Assembly: GCA_037576195.1 (NCBI GenBank)
Contig: CM075102.1
Location: 13,698,745 to 13,762,744 of the forward strand
DNA length: 64,000 nt
Direction of reading: 5' to 3'
Source of the DNA: Phytoseiulus persimilis
Taxonomy: Eukaryota > Arthropoda > Arachnida > Mesostigmata > Phytoseiidae
Part shown: positions 36,701-50,400 of the stretch, piece by piece
How the letters are laid out: each line of letters starts with the position of its first letter
How positions within the stretch are numbered: the first letter of the stretch is position 1
Program-made: the position numbers and the translations under genes
Notes under the pieces: model-generated
Database searches by the model: none
What the model saw: only the letters and a program-made list of their open reading frames with translations
Told to the model about the DNA's origin: nothing

Positions 36701-39700
36701 GAAGGGGCTCCACAAAAAGCCTCCGGAGTAATTCTACGGTTTAGATTGGGTTTTGTTTCCACTCTGCATGATCGCTCCGAGGCAGCCTGGAATGTCCCGT
36801 TGAATCGACTACGATTCTCGGTGTGTATTTCGATGTCCCGAGTCCTGGAGACTATTTTGAACAAGGGTGCTCAATTTGTAGTTGACAACCCCCCCATACA
36901 CGTTGTGGGGGCGTCCAATTTCAGGCCACCGGTTGTTCCGACCGGGATATTCCGCTCGAGACTGAGTTTCTTCTCGAGATTCTGACCGTGAAACGCGAAG
37001 AGATCCCCCGACCCCCGTGACAGAGAACGCGGCGGCCCCACGAGCGTATTCTATCGGCTTCGGAGCCGACAGTACAATGATGGAGAGACAATAGACGCCC
37101 CTTTCGCCGAAACGTCTACACCGGGAGGTGCTGGAGGGCGTTGAGCCGGGGGCTAAAGGATGAGGTTGTCTCATTCACTGGATTCCGCTGTCTTTCTGTC
37201 CGACTGTCGGTCCAAATGTCGGCCGCTCGGTATCTCCTATCTGCCCGTGGGGGCGCCTATCTGGCTCGAGCCGCCACCGGTGGCGGGGGCTCCGCGGGGT
37301 CGCTTGTTCGCTCTCGGGATTGTAGGGTTGCCGTTGCTAGACAAGAAAGGGTCCCCGGGCATTCAGCGATAGAAGAAAGGGCCCGAAGAAGGCCTAAAGT
37401 CGCCAAATGGCGGGGGAGGCTTTGGAAATGGCCGGTGCGGCCGCCGCCGCCAAACGAGAGGCCGTTGTTCGGCCCCTTCCTTTCTTTACCCACCCACCCA
37501 CCAACCAACCAAGCAAACCCTCCTCTGAGTTGCCAGCCCGTCATTCCTCGCCGCCGGGAGAAGCTGACGGCCAACCGAACTGAATCGAAAACTTTCAGAC
37601 ATCGGTGATCCTCTTTCGTGCCCTTCTTCCCTCGAGCATCGGCGAGATGTTTGGCGGCTCGGAAAAGCGCCGTTCTTGACTTTCCCCCGCCGTTCGCAAC
37701 CGTATACTTACGATCCGATCGCCGCTACCGGTTTGTCCAGGGGGTGTCAACAGAACGCAGCTGGCCTGTGTTCGAACTTTCAATTATTCGCGATCCGAGC
37801 TCGAGTTTCCCCTGAGACCGTCAAAATTGAGAATCTCCGGAATCCGTGATCGGAGGCGGGAGAAGCCGGGCTCGGAACAACGCGGGGCTTCGAAGAACGT
37901 TTCGTCGTGGAAACATCGCTCCTGCCAGTCGCCCGTTGTCAATGCTTGTCAGTCGACAGCATTGTCGGGAGTCGCGGAGGGTTTTATGTCGAGAATTCGG
38001 GGACACCGAGTAGGCCTCGACGCTGCGATGCTTCTCTCCTGTTAGGGACGAAGGCCGGTTGGTCAGGCCGTGAGCGGAGTCTTGGCCACAGAGCGGAGAA
38101 TGATTTGGATCCTGGAGGAGAAGAACCGCCGAGGTAGACGGAACTATCTCGACGAATCGAGAGTCGGGGCTTGGCGAAGTTCATCACCGGCCGGCGGAAG
38201 AAGTTTCGTGCAAGCCGCCGTTATCGGAGTGGCGACTTGTTGACGACGTAACAATATAATGTCGACCATCGTGGGAGATCGGGAGACAATAATCCCAGGG
38301 ACCATTGAGCTCGAAGACACTCCACGAGTTTTGTGAGCTTATAAAGAATGTTACAGAGTGGGCGTTCCAAACTGGCTTTTGTCGCTGATGCCTAGCATGA
38401 GGGCCGATGTTATTCATCGTTTTCATTAGGCAGACAAATAAATGGTCCCAGGAAAATGAAAATATGGTAGCTGAAGCATCACAGGACTCATTGGCACGTT
38501 GGCGTTCAGCGCGGAGGAAATAACGAGTCCTCACTTCCAGATTTACGACCAACCTCCCAAGAGGCTTCCGAGGCAGCGGATGAAGGTGAGTTACTGATAG
38601 CGAGCCCAGGAAATGCGGTTGGGCTCCCTCCTCTGAACCAGCTTCATCATCCCCCTCCGCGTTCGGCGTCGAGATTTTTCCGACAGCGTACCGAGGTCGA
38701 AGGTTATGAACAAACTCAGAATGAGGGGCGACCGTTCTGCTCCGGGAGGGCAGGGATCCGAATTCGAGAAGCAGACGGCGGGGAATCGAACGAACGAACC
38801 CTCCTCGTGAGTTCGAAAACGTCGTCGTTCCCAGACACTCGGCCGCGGGAGGCTCTCTGCCGATGTATGGCGATCGAATTTTGATGAACGTTCTCCCACT
38901 TTTAATGGAGATCTGTTTCCGTACGGAATGTGGAGCGGAAATTAGATTCAACCGTTACTCCCAGTCTCCCTCCATCTCCCCCGCCGCGTACCGGGCGAAG
39001 GGGGTCTCGGCTAACGGGGAAACAATAACGGGAAGGAATCATAACGGGTGCGGCGTTTCGTTTTGAATGAGTTGCTCAAGCCCTTGGCTCCCCTCCTCAA
39101 GCCTCTGACTTCCGCCGAAGTTTGTCGCGCTGGCGCCTCGGCGGAAAACGGAGCGGGAGAAGCGAAGCCCAGAAGGGAGAACTTGGCAAGCGAGGACAAG
39201 TTGAACGGAGAGGGACTTCCACGACACATCCAGAGCTGCAGACGGAGGGGAACTCGACTTAGGGAGCGAGAAAAGATCTAACAGTGGAGGCGAGTCAAGA
39301 TAACAGAAGAGCTACCGCCAACTGAGTTTGCTGTGTGAAGGCTACGGGAGCCGGAGAGCACAAAAAAGCCAGAAGAGGGATGGGATGAGACACCTTATGG
39401 AATAAACTTCTGCTGCGCGACCGTGGGCGCTGAGCCGAGAACTCGTCAGGTATCTCGATGGACCGCCGAGCTTTGGACTGATGGTCCTGAACACTTAGCG
39501 GGAGATGTCCACGGGGAGCGAGGTCCAATGAAAGCATCTCGTTCCATTCTTGGAATTTTCAGGCGATTCATTCTGTTCGTTCCATTCCTCGATTGGACCT
39601 GTCGCGCGGAGCTGAGAGCTAGTGAGCCCTTGACTCTCCGGTGAAATCGTCGTCGCGATTCCGCGCAGCGCTGCTGTTTTGGCGCCGCAGTTTTATTTCG

Positions 39701-42700
39701 AAATCTGGGTCGCTCCCCCGACGAGGTCACGAGTGTGGCCGCTCTGCAGCGGGGCCCAAATACAGAGCTACGCGACCCGAAAGTTCAGATACTCGGGCCG
39801 AAACCGTTGGAGTTCACCTACTCCGGACCGTGAGGTGATCGATCCCCGCTGGAGGACCGACAGGAAATGGATCTCGGCGAATTTAGCGGATGTAATGACT
39901 CCTCTTTTCCGCACGTCGACGAGGAAGCGTCCCACTGCCGCGATTTCCGAGGGAAGCGCGGTTTCGATAACGTTTCTTCCAAAGGTGGAATACCCCCGAG
40001 AGTTGTGATTCCCATCCTCTCGGATCTTCCTATCAATTTGGAGAAACACGGGAAGCTTCTGCACCAAGTCCTCACCGACTTGGCAACTGGCGAGGTTGTG
40101 ATCATCTTACAGTTTTCTTCTATGAGAGATGATTTCTGGCTCATCCCAAGGAACATTCTGGAAGTCGGATTTGTCAGTTCGCTGTCAGTGCCTGAGCCTC
40201 TCTTGCGTTTAGCGAGCTCCGAAACTGGTTGAAGTGGTTCGCGATGAGCGCTCGACTCGTTCCGACTCTTTAGTACAAGATCTGTCTCTCCATCACTTCT
40301 GAAACTTTATTTCACGCCGGAATCCCAAAGCTGGCGAAGAAGCCCCCGTAGAAGTTTCGCTTACTCAAGGGAGCCGGAAAGGTTTCCTCTCGGACTCGAT
40401 GGAGAGAATATGATCCGGATGTGAAAGCACTGCTGTTTGGTCTCCGGCCAGCTTTTGTAACAGTGGATGCGCTGAATGAGCGGGGCACGACTTGAGCTCC
40501 ACCGCTTTCCCGGATGGGTCTTGCATGTCCCGCGGATGCATCGGATCGGGAGTTGCGATCCGGTTCGTCGGGGACCCCTGGAGGGGAAACGAGGAGAATC
40601 ATCAGACGGAACTATAAGGTTTCCACTCGGAGAGGAATACTCGGGACTCTCATCGTTGAACGTTCTGCTCTGTTGAGGACTGTTTCTGGTTCAGGAGCGC
40701 GGCCAGGTGATTCCCCAGTTAGTGATACGGAAAGCGCGCACCTCCATCCATCAACGCAATCGAAGAACGATTGAATCCGACCCCATAAGTGCGTCTGCGA
40801 TCAAACGGTTCGGACTCCGGCTCAAAGTTCGAGTTCGTCGGCCCGCCGGGGGCACGGGAAACTCATGTAGCCCGGGTGTTCCTTCTCGAGCACGTCTGAG
40901 TACGGGTGTTCAGATCGTTGCAGTCGGTGTCGACTTCTGTCGCGGGGAGCAATTCAGCCGACTCGGGTCCGCGACCGAGGAACGCCGTTCCGGTAACAGC
41001 GATAGCGATCCGAGCCCGAGCTGTGAATTAAGTGGAGTTCTCTATACGGGGGCATTCCTCCTCCGGGAGAAATAAACAGCCGGGGAAGCGACCAGAGGGC
41101 TGCTTGGAGAACGGCCGACTAGTTGTTTACGCCCGTTCGAGGTTCCGTGTCGTGTTTTGCTCCCGACAGAACAACTGACGGCTTCTTATTATGGGCGCTC
41201 ATTCGGATCAGGGACACGCGTCTACCTTGTAACGCTTGTCGCTGAGTGCGTGTCAGGCATCCTTGGCGGGGGACCGACGTCGCAATTCGTTTCGAGCGGC
41301 GCGGGGAAAACTTTGATCTCGGTCGTCGTTTCCCCCTGGGGTCGACAGTCGCCTCATCCGGAGCGAACGACTGTCTTGAGGCAACAGGACCCCCCCCCCT
41401 CTTCATCCTGGGCACAGGAGTCACACGTGCAGGTTTTCCGCGCGGGAGAGGGTTTTAGTTCTCGAGAAAGCCGTGCTGTCAATCACCGCAGGACTTAGGC
41501 TCCCCGAAGCTCAATCAGCTGGTTTTTCCTCACGTTCTCCTTTCCTGTGATTCAGTAATTTCCGCGGGAGACAAATGGAGGGAAGTCGTTTTTAGAATCC
41601 TCCGGGGACGCCCACAGAACTCCTGAACGGGAATCGACGGGGAAGCAGACGACATCTCGTCTGAGACGCGGTTCTGACCCGGCAACGCGGGCGATTTCAG
41701 GGATTTCAGGGAGCGACGACGGTGTTCCGCCGATCTGTTCAAAGCATCGGGATGAAACTCTATCTGAACCGAGAACCTGCCGCGGATGCCGATCGCGGCA
41801 GGTTTTTCCTGAGGGCCTGCAACTGGACGCGAGGCGCGGGTCGGCCGGTCATTTATTACTTCACACGAGTCTCTGTCAGATATGACGGAGTAATCCTCAG
41901 ATGCATTTGATTGATGGATATAGTGCGTAATGGATCCTCATCGACTCGATCCCTATATATTCGATTCCAGCGCGAAGGCGTTCTTCCCCCTCCTGTGTGC
42001 TTTGTTCTCGTGGACGATACCGGGAGATTCGTCCGAGGATCCTCTGAATATATGAGCGGAATGTTGTCAGGACTTCACCAGAGAAAAATTCGTTGTGAGC
42101 TGGATGTGACGTTCGCGACGTGGAATACCTTTTTATCGGTCCGCGATCCTAGGGCAAGATGACGGACATAGCCAGTGGAGTGACAAGCACTTGAAACAAC
42201 GAGTACTTTCTAGAAGCGACGGGGCAGTTTCTCCGTAGCCAAGAATACCCAAGAGAAAAATGCTGCTCCTCAAGCGGTTCCGCACAGATTTCGGTTCGGC
42301 GTCGATCTGCCAGCCATCCGGGTCAACCAGATCGGCTGCTGCTGATCTGCGCTATCTCGGATGCTTGTTTGCTTGCTCGCCTCTTTCCGGGAGTCGACAT
42401 CGCATTCCTCGGAATCGCTCTAACGAACTCCAAGAGCTGCCGGCGGAAACGAGCTGCAACCGAAGCGCCTCATTCCAACTTCGATGTTGCAATACGGCGC
42501 AGGAAGCTCTTTCGATGATGGCCGCCGATCCTGCCGCCAAAACAGATGATCGAACGGTCACATGACTTTACGCAAGCTCGGCGAAGTTATTCTCATACGG
42601 TCAGAAGTGGCTCCCGATGAGAGATCAATCGACAAAACTGATTCATCCTCGCACGGAACAGGATTTGAACAATGCGGGCGTCATGACTGATGTTAGTTGA

Positions 42701-44339
42701 AACTCGTAGAGTATCCGCGGCACTGTTGCTCGTGGTAGAATACCCCTCTCGAGTTTGGGATCGGGTTCTATCTTCATCGGACATCAGACCGCTGCTCTCC
42801 GAGCTTCGCGTTGCGGACGAAGCAATTTACGGGATAACACCGACTATTCGCCGCGTTTCCTCCGTGGCAGGTTTTTTCTTCAATCATTTCGACGCATCGG
42901 ATCCGCGTGAAAGCTCCAATCCTGATTCAAATCCAAAGGCCGTCTTGCCCGTATTTGCATTCATCCGATACTTTTGAGATGATAGTGAACGCTCGATGGT
43001 CGAGGCCTCGCCACGATCTGACTGACCCTGGCGAGACGGAACGATATCCACAGAAAGTGAAAAAGAGAAAAAATCCCAAATTTTCGGGTGAGACCTATAG
43101 CAGCTCGTTTCCGGATGGGCTTCAGCTGGACGAGTAGCGGCGGTGGCAAGCTTCTCTTCCTCCTACCTGATCAACTTTACTCCTGTATCGTTCTAACTCT
43201 GAATTCATAATGTATGACCGCGTCATCGTGTTCTTTCGGTCGCTCTTACGCGAATTTACGGCTCCTTTGAGCGGCGAGTGACTACTGAAGCGAGTCCTAG
43301 GCCAGAATTTCGTCGGCGTACCATTCTGTGACGGCAAAAACTTCTTTCCGTCTCCGACCATCTCGACGGATCCGGAGAACCGATGAGACGAGTATCTGGA
43401 AACCGCTGACACTGACAGAGTCGAAATGAGTGATGTCATCGCCGGCTTGCTGATATTAATATTGACAAGTGGATCTTGTTTTTGTGGAGACGAGACGCAC
43501 GATGATCGATCCGCGACATTCGGCATTAGCCGTGACTGGCGCCGCTACGGAAACGCGCGAAACTGCCTAACAGCTAGACGCCCCTCTGTGGAGCAAGAAA
43601 ATTGTGCGAAGGTTACAAAAAAAAACAAATTCCGTTCAGGAGGCGCCGGATCGCGCGATATTCCCGCGGTCCGAAGTCAGAGCGTTGCCTCTTGCATGCT
43701 CTGTTCCGACCGCCGCTCTTCATCCACTGGGTCAGCCGCTCCGAAAGTGCTAATTCATCCCCCAGCAATCCTCCATAAGGTGCGCGGTATCATGGGTGAC
43801 AAGACGAGAGTGAATGACGTGGAGCGTAAAGTCTCTCCGGTATCGATTTAGGGACGCGCTGTCACCGACGCCGCTGTCGTATCTCACAAAGTCGGCTATC
43901 GCGGGGTGAAGTAGAACGGCGGCGGCCGGGAGGCTGGTTCGGAGTGTCCTTAAAGAATGCATGCAGATAAAACACGGTCCGTCGGGTTCGTGCAGAAGCT
44001 GGCCCGCCAACCTCCCTGCCAGTCAGTGGACGAGTCGGCCGACCAGCGGCATCGCGAGTTCCTCTTCCCTGGTTGAGCGCGAGACCATGGTGGCGTCGGC
44101 GACAACAACAGCCGCGGCAGCGACAACAATGACGACGGCAACAGCAACGTGCGAGCGAGTGAGCGGCGGAAGGAGCCGCAGAGCATCCAGCGGTGCCAGC
44201 CGGCCCGCTCGCTCGGCTGCTAGCGAGCGAGCTGCTAGCGTTCAGCAGAAGCTGCGGCGCGGCGTCGGCCTCTGTGCCTTTTAGTCGGCTTGGTCCGCCG
44301 CCGCTGCCGCCGCTAGCGGCGAGGGAAGACCTACCACAC
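33762..44339. other. Intergenic DNA between the candidate small gene and ADAR
   Basis: No gene is supported. The longest open frame (38184-38951 minus, 255 codons) has no motif and random-like composition. A 17-bp unit is tandemly duplicated at 34192-34225. A strong-looking donor AAG|GTGAGT at about 38587 could not be connected to a coding exon chain. GC content and CpG density rise from about 43.9 kb toward the ADAR promoter. Confidence 0.4.
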
Positions 44340-44350
44340 AAGATGGCGGC
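44340..44350 (+). promoter_or_regulatory. Putative upstream ADAR promoter (AAGATGGCGGC motif)
   Basis: AAGATGGCGGC is the classic YY1-type core-promoter motif, often found at or just after transcription starts of CpG-rich TATA-less promoters. Here it sits at the left edge of a 3-kb simple-repeat-rich leader preceding the first Z-alpha exon. Its ATG would open a tiny upstream ORF (ATG GCG GCC GCC TAG). Confidence 0.35.
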
Positions 44351-44685
44351 CGCCTAGTGTTGTGCTTTGGTGGTCGTCGTCGTTGGTGCTGCCGCTGCTG
44401 GGGTTGTGAGAGAGCAAGCTAGCTGCTGCTAGCTGCTGCACGAAGTTCTAAGTGAAGTGCGTTAGCTGGAAACATAGTTGACATTGAACGAAGGGGAGCC
44501 AGCCAGCCAGCCAGGCCGAACCCCGAGGGCTCCGAGAGCCAGCGAGCAACTAAGTCTCGAGTCTCCTGTGGAGAACGCGAGGACCGGAGCCGCGGTCTCC
44601 TCTTGTGCTGCGGGAAAGGGTCCAACCAGGAGTGAGACTCCTTGTGCGTCTGTGCTTTCCTGTCGGTCTGTTTGTCGGCCGCTCG

Positions 44686-44706
44686 GTGTGTGTGCGTGTA
44701 TGTGTG
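44686..44706 (+). repeat. Alternating purine-pyrimidine tract (21 nt), Z-DNA prone
   Basis: A strictly alternating GT/GC/AT run of 21 nt. It lies within the ADAR leader region. Confidence 0.8.
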
Positions 44707-44887
44707 GTGTTGTGCGTGCGCGAGTGTCTGCGTACAGCCAGCCGACCGAGCAGGCAAGTTCGCAGGAAGGGATACGACGAGAAGGCAAGCGACATCGAAG
44801 CAGACAGGCAGCAGCTCCACCAACTGACTGAGCGAGCGAGCGAGCGAGCGAGCGTGCAAGCCAGCAACCAAAGGAGCGAACGAGCAA

Positions 44888-44910
44888 GTGTGTGTGTGTG
44901 CGCGTGTGTG
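44888..44910 (+). repeat. Alternating (GT)n-GCGC-(GT)n tract (23 nt), Z-DNA prone
   Basis: A 23-nt strictly alternating purine-pyrimidine run with a central GCGC, one of the most Z-prone sequences in the window. It lies in the leader of a gene for a Z-DNA/Z-RNA-binding protein. Confidence 0.85.
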
Positions 44911-47420
44911 GGTGCGTGGATGTGTGCACGCCGGGGCGGTCCGTCCTCCTGAAAATCCTAGGAGCTGCTGCCGCCGCTGCTGCTACCACGACCACCACCG
45001 CCACCACGACCATCAGCACGACGAAGAAGACGACGACAACAACAGCAGCAGCAACAACAACAACAGCTGCAGCAGAAGCCGCCGCAGCAGCAAGCGGACG
45101 AAGTAGCTTGTTGTCCTGTTTTCGCTCGTGAACGAGGAGAAGAACGCAGGGGCTGCTGCAGCAACAGCGAGTAAAGACCAGTCGCATCCGAGATGTGCTA
45201 GGTTGGCTGGCTGGCTGCTGCCCGGCTGCCGCTTCTGTCGAATCCTCGACTCTCGAGTCCCGGTTTCCCGTCGTGCCGTCGACGGTCTGCGTTTTGGTTT
45301 GGTGAGTGAGTGAGCGGACCAGCGAAAACGGAACCCGCGAAGGGCTCCTGAGCGTGCGGCGTCGCGAACCACCGCTCGGTCTATCCCGTCGTCACCGGTC
45401 TCCTTTCGGTCGTCCAGAAGTCTGCCCTTCGTCAGTCAATGTGATCGGAGTCTGTTGGCTGGATCGCGCGTTTCGTCGACGTTTCGCCCCACAGATCCTC
45501 AGGTCCAATTTGAAAGTGACAACAAGGACGACGACGACAGCATCAACTGAAAGTGACGACCGATCCGTGCACTAAGCCAATTGCGCCGACAAAAATCCAC
45601 ATCTGCAAGAATCAAGGAAATATCTCCGCTGATCGCTCCGCGACGTCTACGATTCCGTACAGGACACAAGCAGAGTTCGCTCTGCCGCCGTGCGACAGAA
45701 GAAAACTGCGCTGCTGCCTTGCGCTCTCGACTCGGCCGATCAGCCGAACACAGTGGGAAACGTCGCTTCCCTTGCGGTCTGTTCCGACGGGAAACAAGGA
45801 CAGCGCTGAACATCGGCCCCGGTCCGAGGTGTCGCGATCACCGGAGTGAGTTGAACGCCGACATTCTGGAAGGAAGTCAGCAGAAGCGTCGCCAACCGCT
45901 AACGGTGTCGCCCCCGGCCTAATTGACAACAGTTGGGAAGACCAGTCTCACTGCTAAGCGCTCGTCGGTTTCGAAGCTCCTGCCTGCTCAACGTACACCG
46001 ACGGCTTCACAGCGAGCTCGCCTATCCGGCCCAACTCTACGAAGTCATCATCTTTAACCATACTTTCATCTTCATACTTCTCTCCATCAATCCGTCGTCT
46101 GGCTGTCCACCCGATCATCGAATATTTCGAGCAAAACAAGCGAACAGTGTTCATCGTCTCATTGGCTGACAAGTCAGGCATTACGACGTGTTCCGTACCG
46201 ACGTTGTCACGGAGCGCTTCGAGGGCCGATTCGGTGAAGACTGGGTCTCGAGAAGCACCTCGGTTACATCTCTGTTACTTTTGTTCATCCGACAAGCGAC
46301 GAATCGGCCAACGTCTCGACCAGCGGTAAGGAACAACACTTGCTGAAAGAGGACGCGGGAAACTCAAGCCAGGAAGCTTCGGATGATCATCTATCTCTGA
46401 GTGGGCGCGCGCGATTCCACGAGCCGATCCATTTCTTCTTTCGAACGTTGCGCAACGCTCGGACTGCCTACTGAACTCCGCACGCTGAGAGCCACTGTGA
46501 TCACCGCAACCGCGCTGTTGCATCGGATGACCAAGAACCCGAGCGTAACAAGCGGACACAGCAACAGCAGCAGCAGCAGCCTGATCCTTTTCAGGAGCAA
46601 CCTCTCGAGAATAACTTCAGCTGCCTCAACGCTTTGACTTTTCGAGCGCAACTCTCCCGCGCTTAGCTACCGGTCTAGCGCCTACCGAAAACTGACGGCG
46701 TTAAACGCCGGGTTCGTCACTTCTGCGCTATCGTACGCTTCACGGAAACGTTACAGTACTCAAGCATCACGTACAGTTTGGATCACCACACCTGGTTGCC
46801 GTCGATTTTGAGAGGAAAACAAGGAAGACCGGCGAGAACAGCTCTGCAAACGAGCGCCGCAAGCCACCAGTGATCCAGGGGGAATCTTCAACGACGGAAA
46901 CGCGCGGAAATGTCGTGGGAAGCCGCGGCGAACCAGCAGCATTCATCAAGGAAACAAAGACGACATCCGTCCTCCAACACCCTTGCACCGACTTTGTACA
47001 TCACCACAACAAGACGCGGACGACTCGAGTAGAAATCTTGTGGTGAAATCGACGACGACGACGACGATAACGACGACAGAAGGAGAATCGAAGAAAGCCA
47101 ACGAATCAATTTGAGAAAAAAAAACAAGCAAGCTTCTTCTTTGCGAGTTTTCGGCATCCCTCAAGTCCGTTGCATTGGACGCTGTAGAATTCCTGACCTT
47201 CGTGACTGAAACAAACGTCACGGACCTCAGGGAGAATCTGATTACCCGTTGTTGTTGAGCATCGAATCCAGATCCCGAGACCAGCAGGCCTCACCAATAC
47301 CAGCATTCAGAGCTAGCTCAAGGAAGTACTCGCTACCGAGAGGAGATTGTCACCGCAGATACGAGCTCGGAGTAACTTTTGGAAAACCTCGAGCAGCCTC
47401 CGAATTCGAACGCGAGCAAA

Positions 47421-50400
47421 ATGGTTGACGTGTGCAGCGATGTTCGCACACAACTTCTCAGTTACTTCCACAACCATCCTGGCGAGAACATTCGCACCGT
47501 GGATCTGTGTCGGGTGGTCAAGCAACCCAAGAAGACCATCAACAGTGTCTTGTACAGACTTCAAAGGGATGGCGTACTGCAGAAGGTCGTAGAAAGTCCT
47601 CCCACCTGGCGAGAAACTTCTCCCGATGACGCGGCCGGCATTGCGCTTCCACTGAGCAACGGCGCGTTTCCAGCTTCTTCATCTTCCGGACCCCCCTCGG
47701 GGTCTGGAAGCGATTCCCCCCTGAACGGATCGCCGGAACACCACAATTCCCTAGGCCTTCAAAACGGACTGTCGCCCGTAAGTATGCTTTCGTTTTTGGC
47801 TTGTGCGTCGCTGTTTATGTGTTAGGTATTGTGAATGCCGGAGCTCGGGATAGTTTCCATCGCGTTCGGAATATCGTACATCTCCACGATGAAGGCTCGC
47901 TCGTACTCACACAGATGGAGGGAATTCCCGCTTGGTGGGGCATTGTGTCGAAAGCTATTCGACGCAAATCCTCAACACGAATACGCAGCCACGAGCGGAC
48001 TCGCGGTACGCGGCTCGTCACGCGGCTTGCCACAGTATTACTGGTCGGGAGCGCGCGTCGACGTGCCAAGAGCGTCGTCGTGCAGCAAAACGGCCCTGTT
48101 AACGGTTCATCGAGTAGATCAACACGTAGATTCGAGAGCGAGGAGTTGATGGACTGTCGAAGAGTTTCCATAACTTCCGTGCCCCGATCGGTTCGTCGAG
48201 GAATGGAGCCAGAGCTTTCAAGTTTGGGACAGCTGTTCGAGGTACGCACGGTTCTTGAAATCGTCGTACGGGAAAAATCCCCATCGGATACCCGGTGAGA
48301 GCGGTCTGGGAAGGTCTTACCCCTGGACGCCGCTGGGGGAGCTTTGAGGCGCGGAGGTGTCGATGTTTGGATGAGTTGCGCTTTCTCATAACATCCCTCG
48401 AGGGACCAAGTTAGGAACAGCGATCCACCGTAGTGACTTCGTTGAACTATGGGAGGCTCGTTTAGTCTCAGATAGGGTCCATAACGCGAAAAGAGCTGAA
48501 AACATATCTCGAAGGATCGACTCTGGGAGTCTCCGTGTTTTCCTTCCTCTCGCCCCGGAAGTTCCTCGCTGGGAGAGAAAACCCAGATACTTCATCCTTG
48601 AATTCGCCTGGATGTAAATAGAATTCGGTGCTAAATCGTTCCTCTGAATAAGCGTCTGAGTCTTTTACTCGAACAGCCGTCCGTGGTATCGGGCCAGAGA
48701 AGCGCTGCATTCGGGAAACTCCCGATTGACAGGCTGTCATGAGCGAGATTCATTCGGCGGATGGTATTCACTCCTGCGTCGGATCTGTTGCTCGCTCGCT
48801 CGCCCGCTCGTTTATCCTTCGATTTCCATCCGTATACCGGTTTTATCCCTCCAATCCGTTCATATGAATCCCCAAAGACGGGATCCCTGTCGTGCCCGTC
48901 GGATATCGGGAGCTCTGAGCAGGCGGTGAAGCGTTCCCCTACCCGAGTTTCGGAGTCAGATGCGTTCTGGGTCGAGATTGTGTCGGCCTTCTGGGATACG
49001 GGACACGCCAGCACCCGTGTTGGATTGACGAAACGCCAGAAGTCGGGGAAGGGCTGGAGGGAACATCAAGACGAGCGTTCTGATCATTCATTGGAAAAAA
49101 CCTTCCGACTACGGAGAAGCCGATTCGCTGATGATACGTTCAAGAGGAGCTGTCAGGGAAAACTTTCTCCAATGACTGGGCTTTTTCCTCTCCATTCCCC
49201 GAGCTATGGGTCAGGCATGAGCTGCAGTTGGCCGCTGCGCTGTCTGGCAACGCCGCCAGAGTCGGTTCGTTCTGGCTGACGGAGAGAACATATAAACACT
49301 TGTGCGGGCGCGCAGGGCTTGCTTCGTTCGCGCGCTCCCCGAGAGAGACACTCGGTCGGTCATTCGGTCTTTCATCCGGGCGGGCCGAAAGCCCGAGGTT
49401 GCGAAGGCTGCGGTTTACTGTCGATTTTCCTGATTCCCGCGACCGGCGAGGGGAGGCCTCGGTCGCATATTCTGCGTCTGCGACGCCGGCCCTCCCCTCT
49501 TCCCTGTCTCGGGGAGGATGCGGAGCCTTCCAAAGAGATGCTTCGTCCTCACTTCGAGCCGCTCGCTCCAGAATCATGAGGATTCTTCGTGTCTGCTACT
49601 CGACCGGTGTGGAAGGTGGTAGCTCGGCGGAATTGTCAGACTTGCCGTCGTTGGGCCACTCGGATAGTTTACTCGTCTGGCAGACGCTGCAGCCGCTGCG
49701 GCTCCCTTCGTAGCGATGGTAGCGGCGGCGGCGTCGGTGGAGGGAGTCTTCGTGTGCTGTGTGCAGGCAGCGAAAGGGCGGAGATCGATATTACGGCCAG
49801 CTAGCCAGCCGGTGAGCGGGCGAGCTGGCGAGACTCAGTGAGTTCGGCATCGCCAGCTGAGACCGCCGACGGCACAAACGCCCATGACGCTGGCGGGGTA
49901 GCGGCAGCCGCGGAAGAGACCCAAGAACCCTCAGTAGCTTGGAGCTGGTCACTCTGACCCGCCATCGTTGACAACCGCCCAGAGCACTACTCGGTCGGTC
50001 AGCCGCCCAACCGTGGTCTCGCCCTGTTTGATCGGGGACAACAGCGGCTGTGGAGTCATCATCAACGCGATATCAATTACCTTCCGATACAAGACTCGCG
50101 TTCTCCCCTGACTCTCGATCGGGCCGTGGCTGGCTGAAGGAACAACCTTCCGGGGAACGCTTATTCTCATTCCGTTCGTTCGTTTGTTTCCTCGGAGAAT
50201 AATTCATCCGCGGATCGGGAAGATGATCGGCGTCATTCGGTTATCTCGGAGACAGGCGTGGCGCGAGGACACCGGTCAGACCGCGGAAGCCGCTCCAACC
50301 AGGTTTAGGGCGGAAGGGACACGAGGTGAGAAATTGGGCTACAGCTGGGCTTCGAGGCGGCCGGGATCGGGTTTTCGGAGTCGTGATGGATCCTGTAGAG

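Larger units (their letters stand above)
44351..47420 (+). other. Long GC-rich 5' leader region of the long ADAR transcript
   Basis: About 3 kb precede the Z-alpha1 ATG. They carry CAG/CAA/GAC triplet runs, GAGC repeats (about 44828-44853) and TG tracts, giving long low-complexity open frames on both strands that are not real genes. A possible donor TTTTG|GTGAGT at 45302 suggests that part of this may be intron; acceptor candidates lie close to 47356. Many short upstream ORFs would restrain translation if the leader is unspliced. Confidence 0.4.

Noticed and set aside
38184..38951. 255-codon minus-strand open frame
   Set aside because: One frame of this length is expected by chance in 64 kb at 50% GC. 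It has no motif, odd composition and no splice partners.
43426..43851. Plus-strand frame opening with a signal-peptide-like hydrophobic stretch
   Set aside because: The downstream sequence has no cysteine pattern or family resemblance, and short hydrophobic starts arise often by chance.
44462..45187. 241-codon minus-strand open frame with Ala/Val and Thr/His runs
   Set aside because: It is a low-complexity product of GAC/CAG and TG repeats in the ADAR leader.
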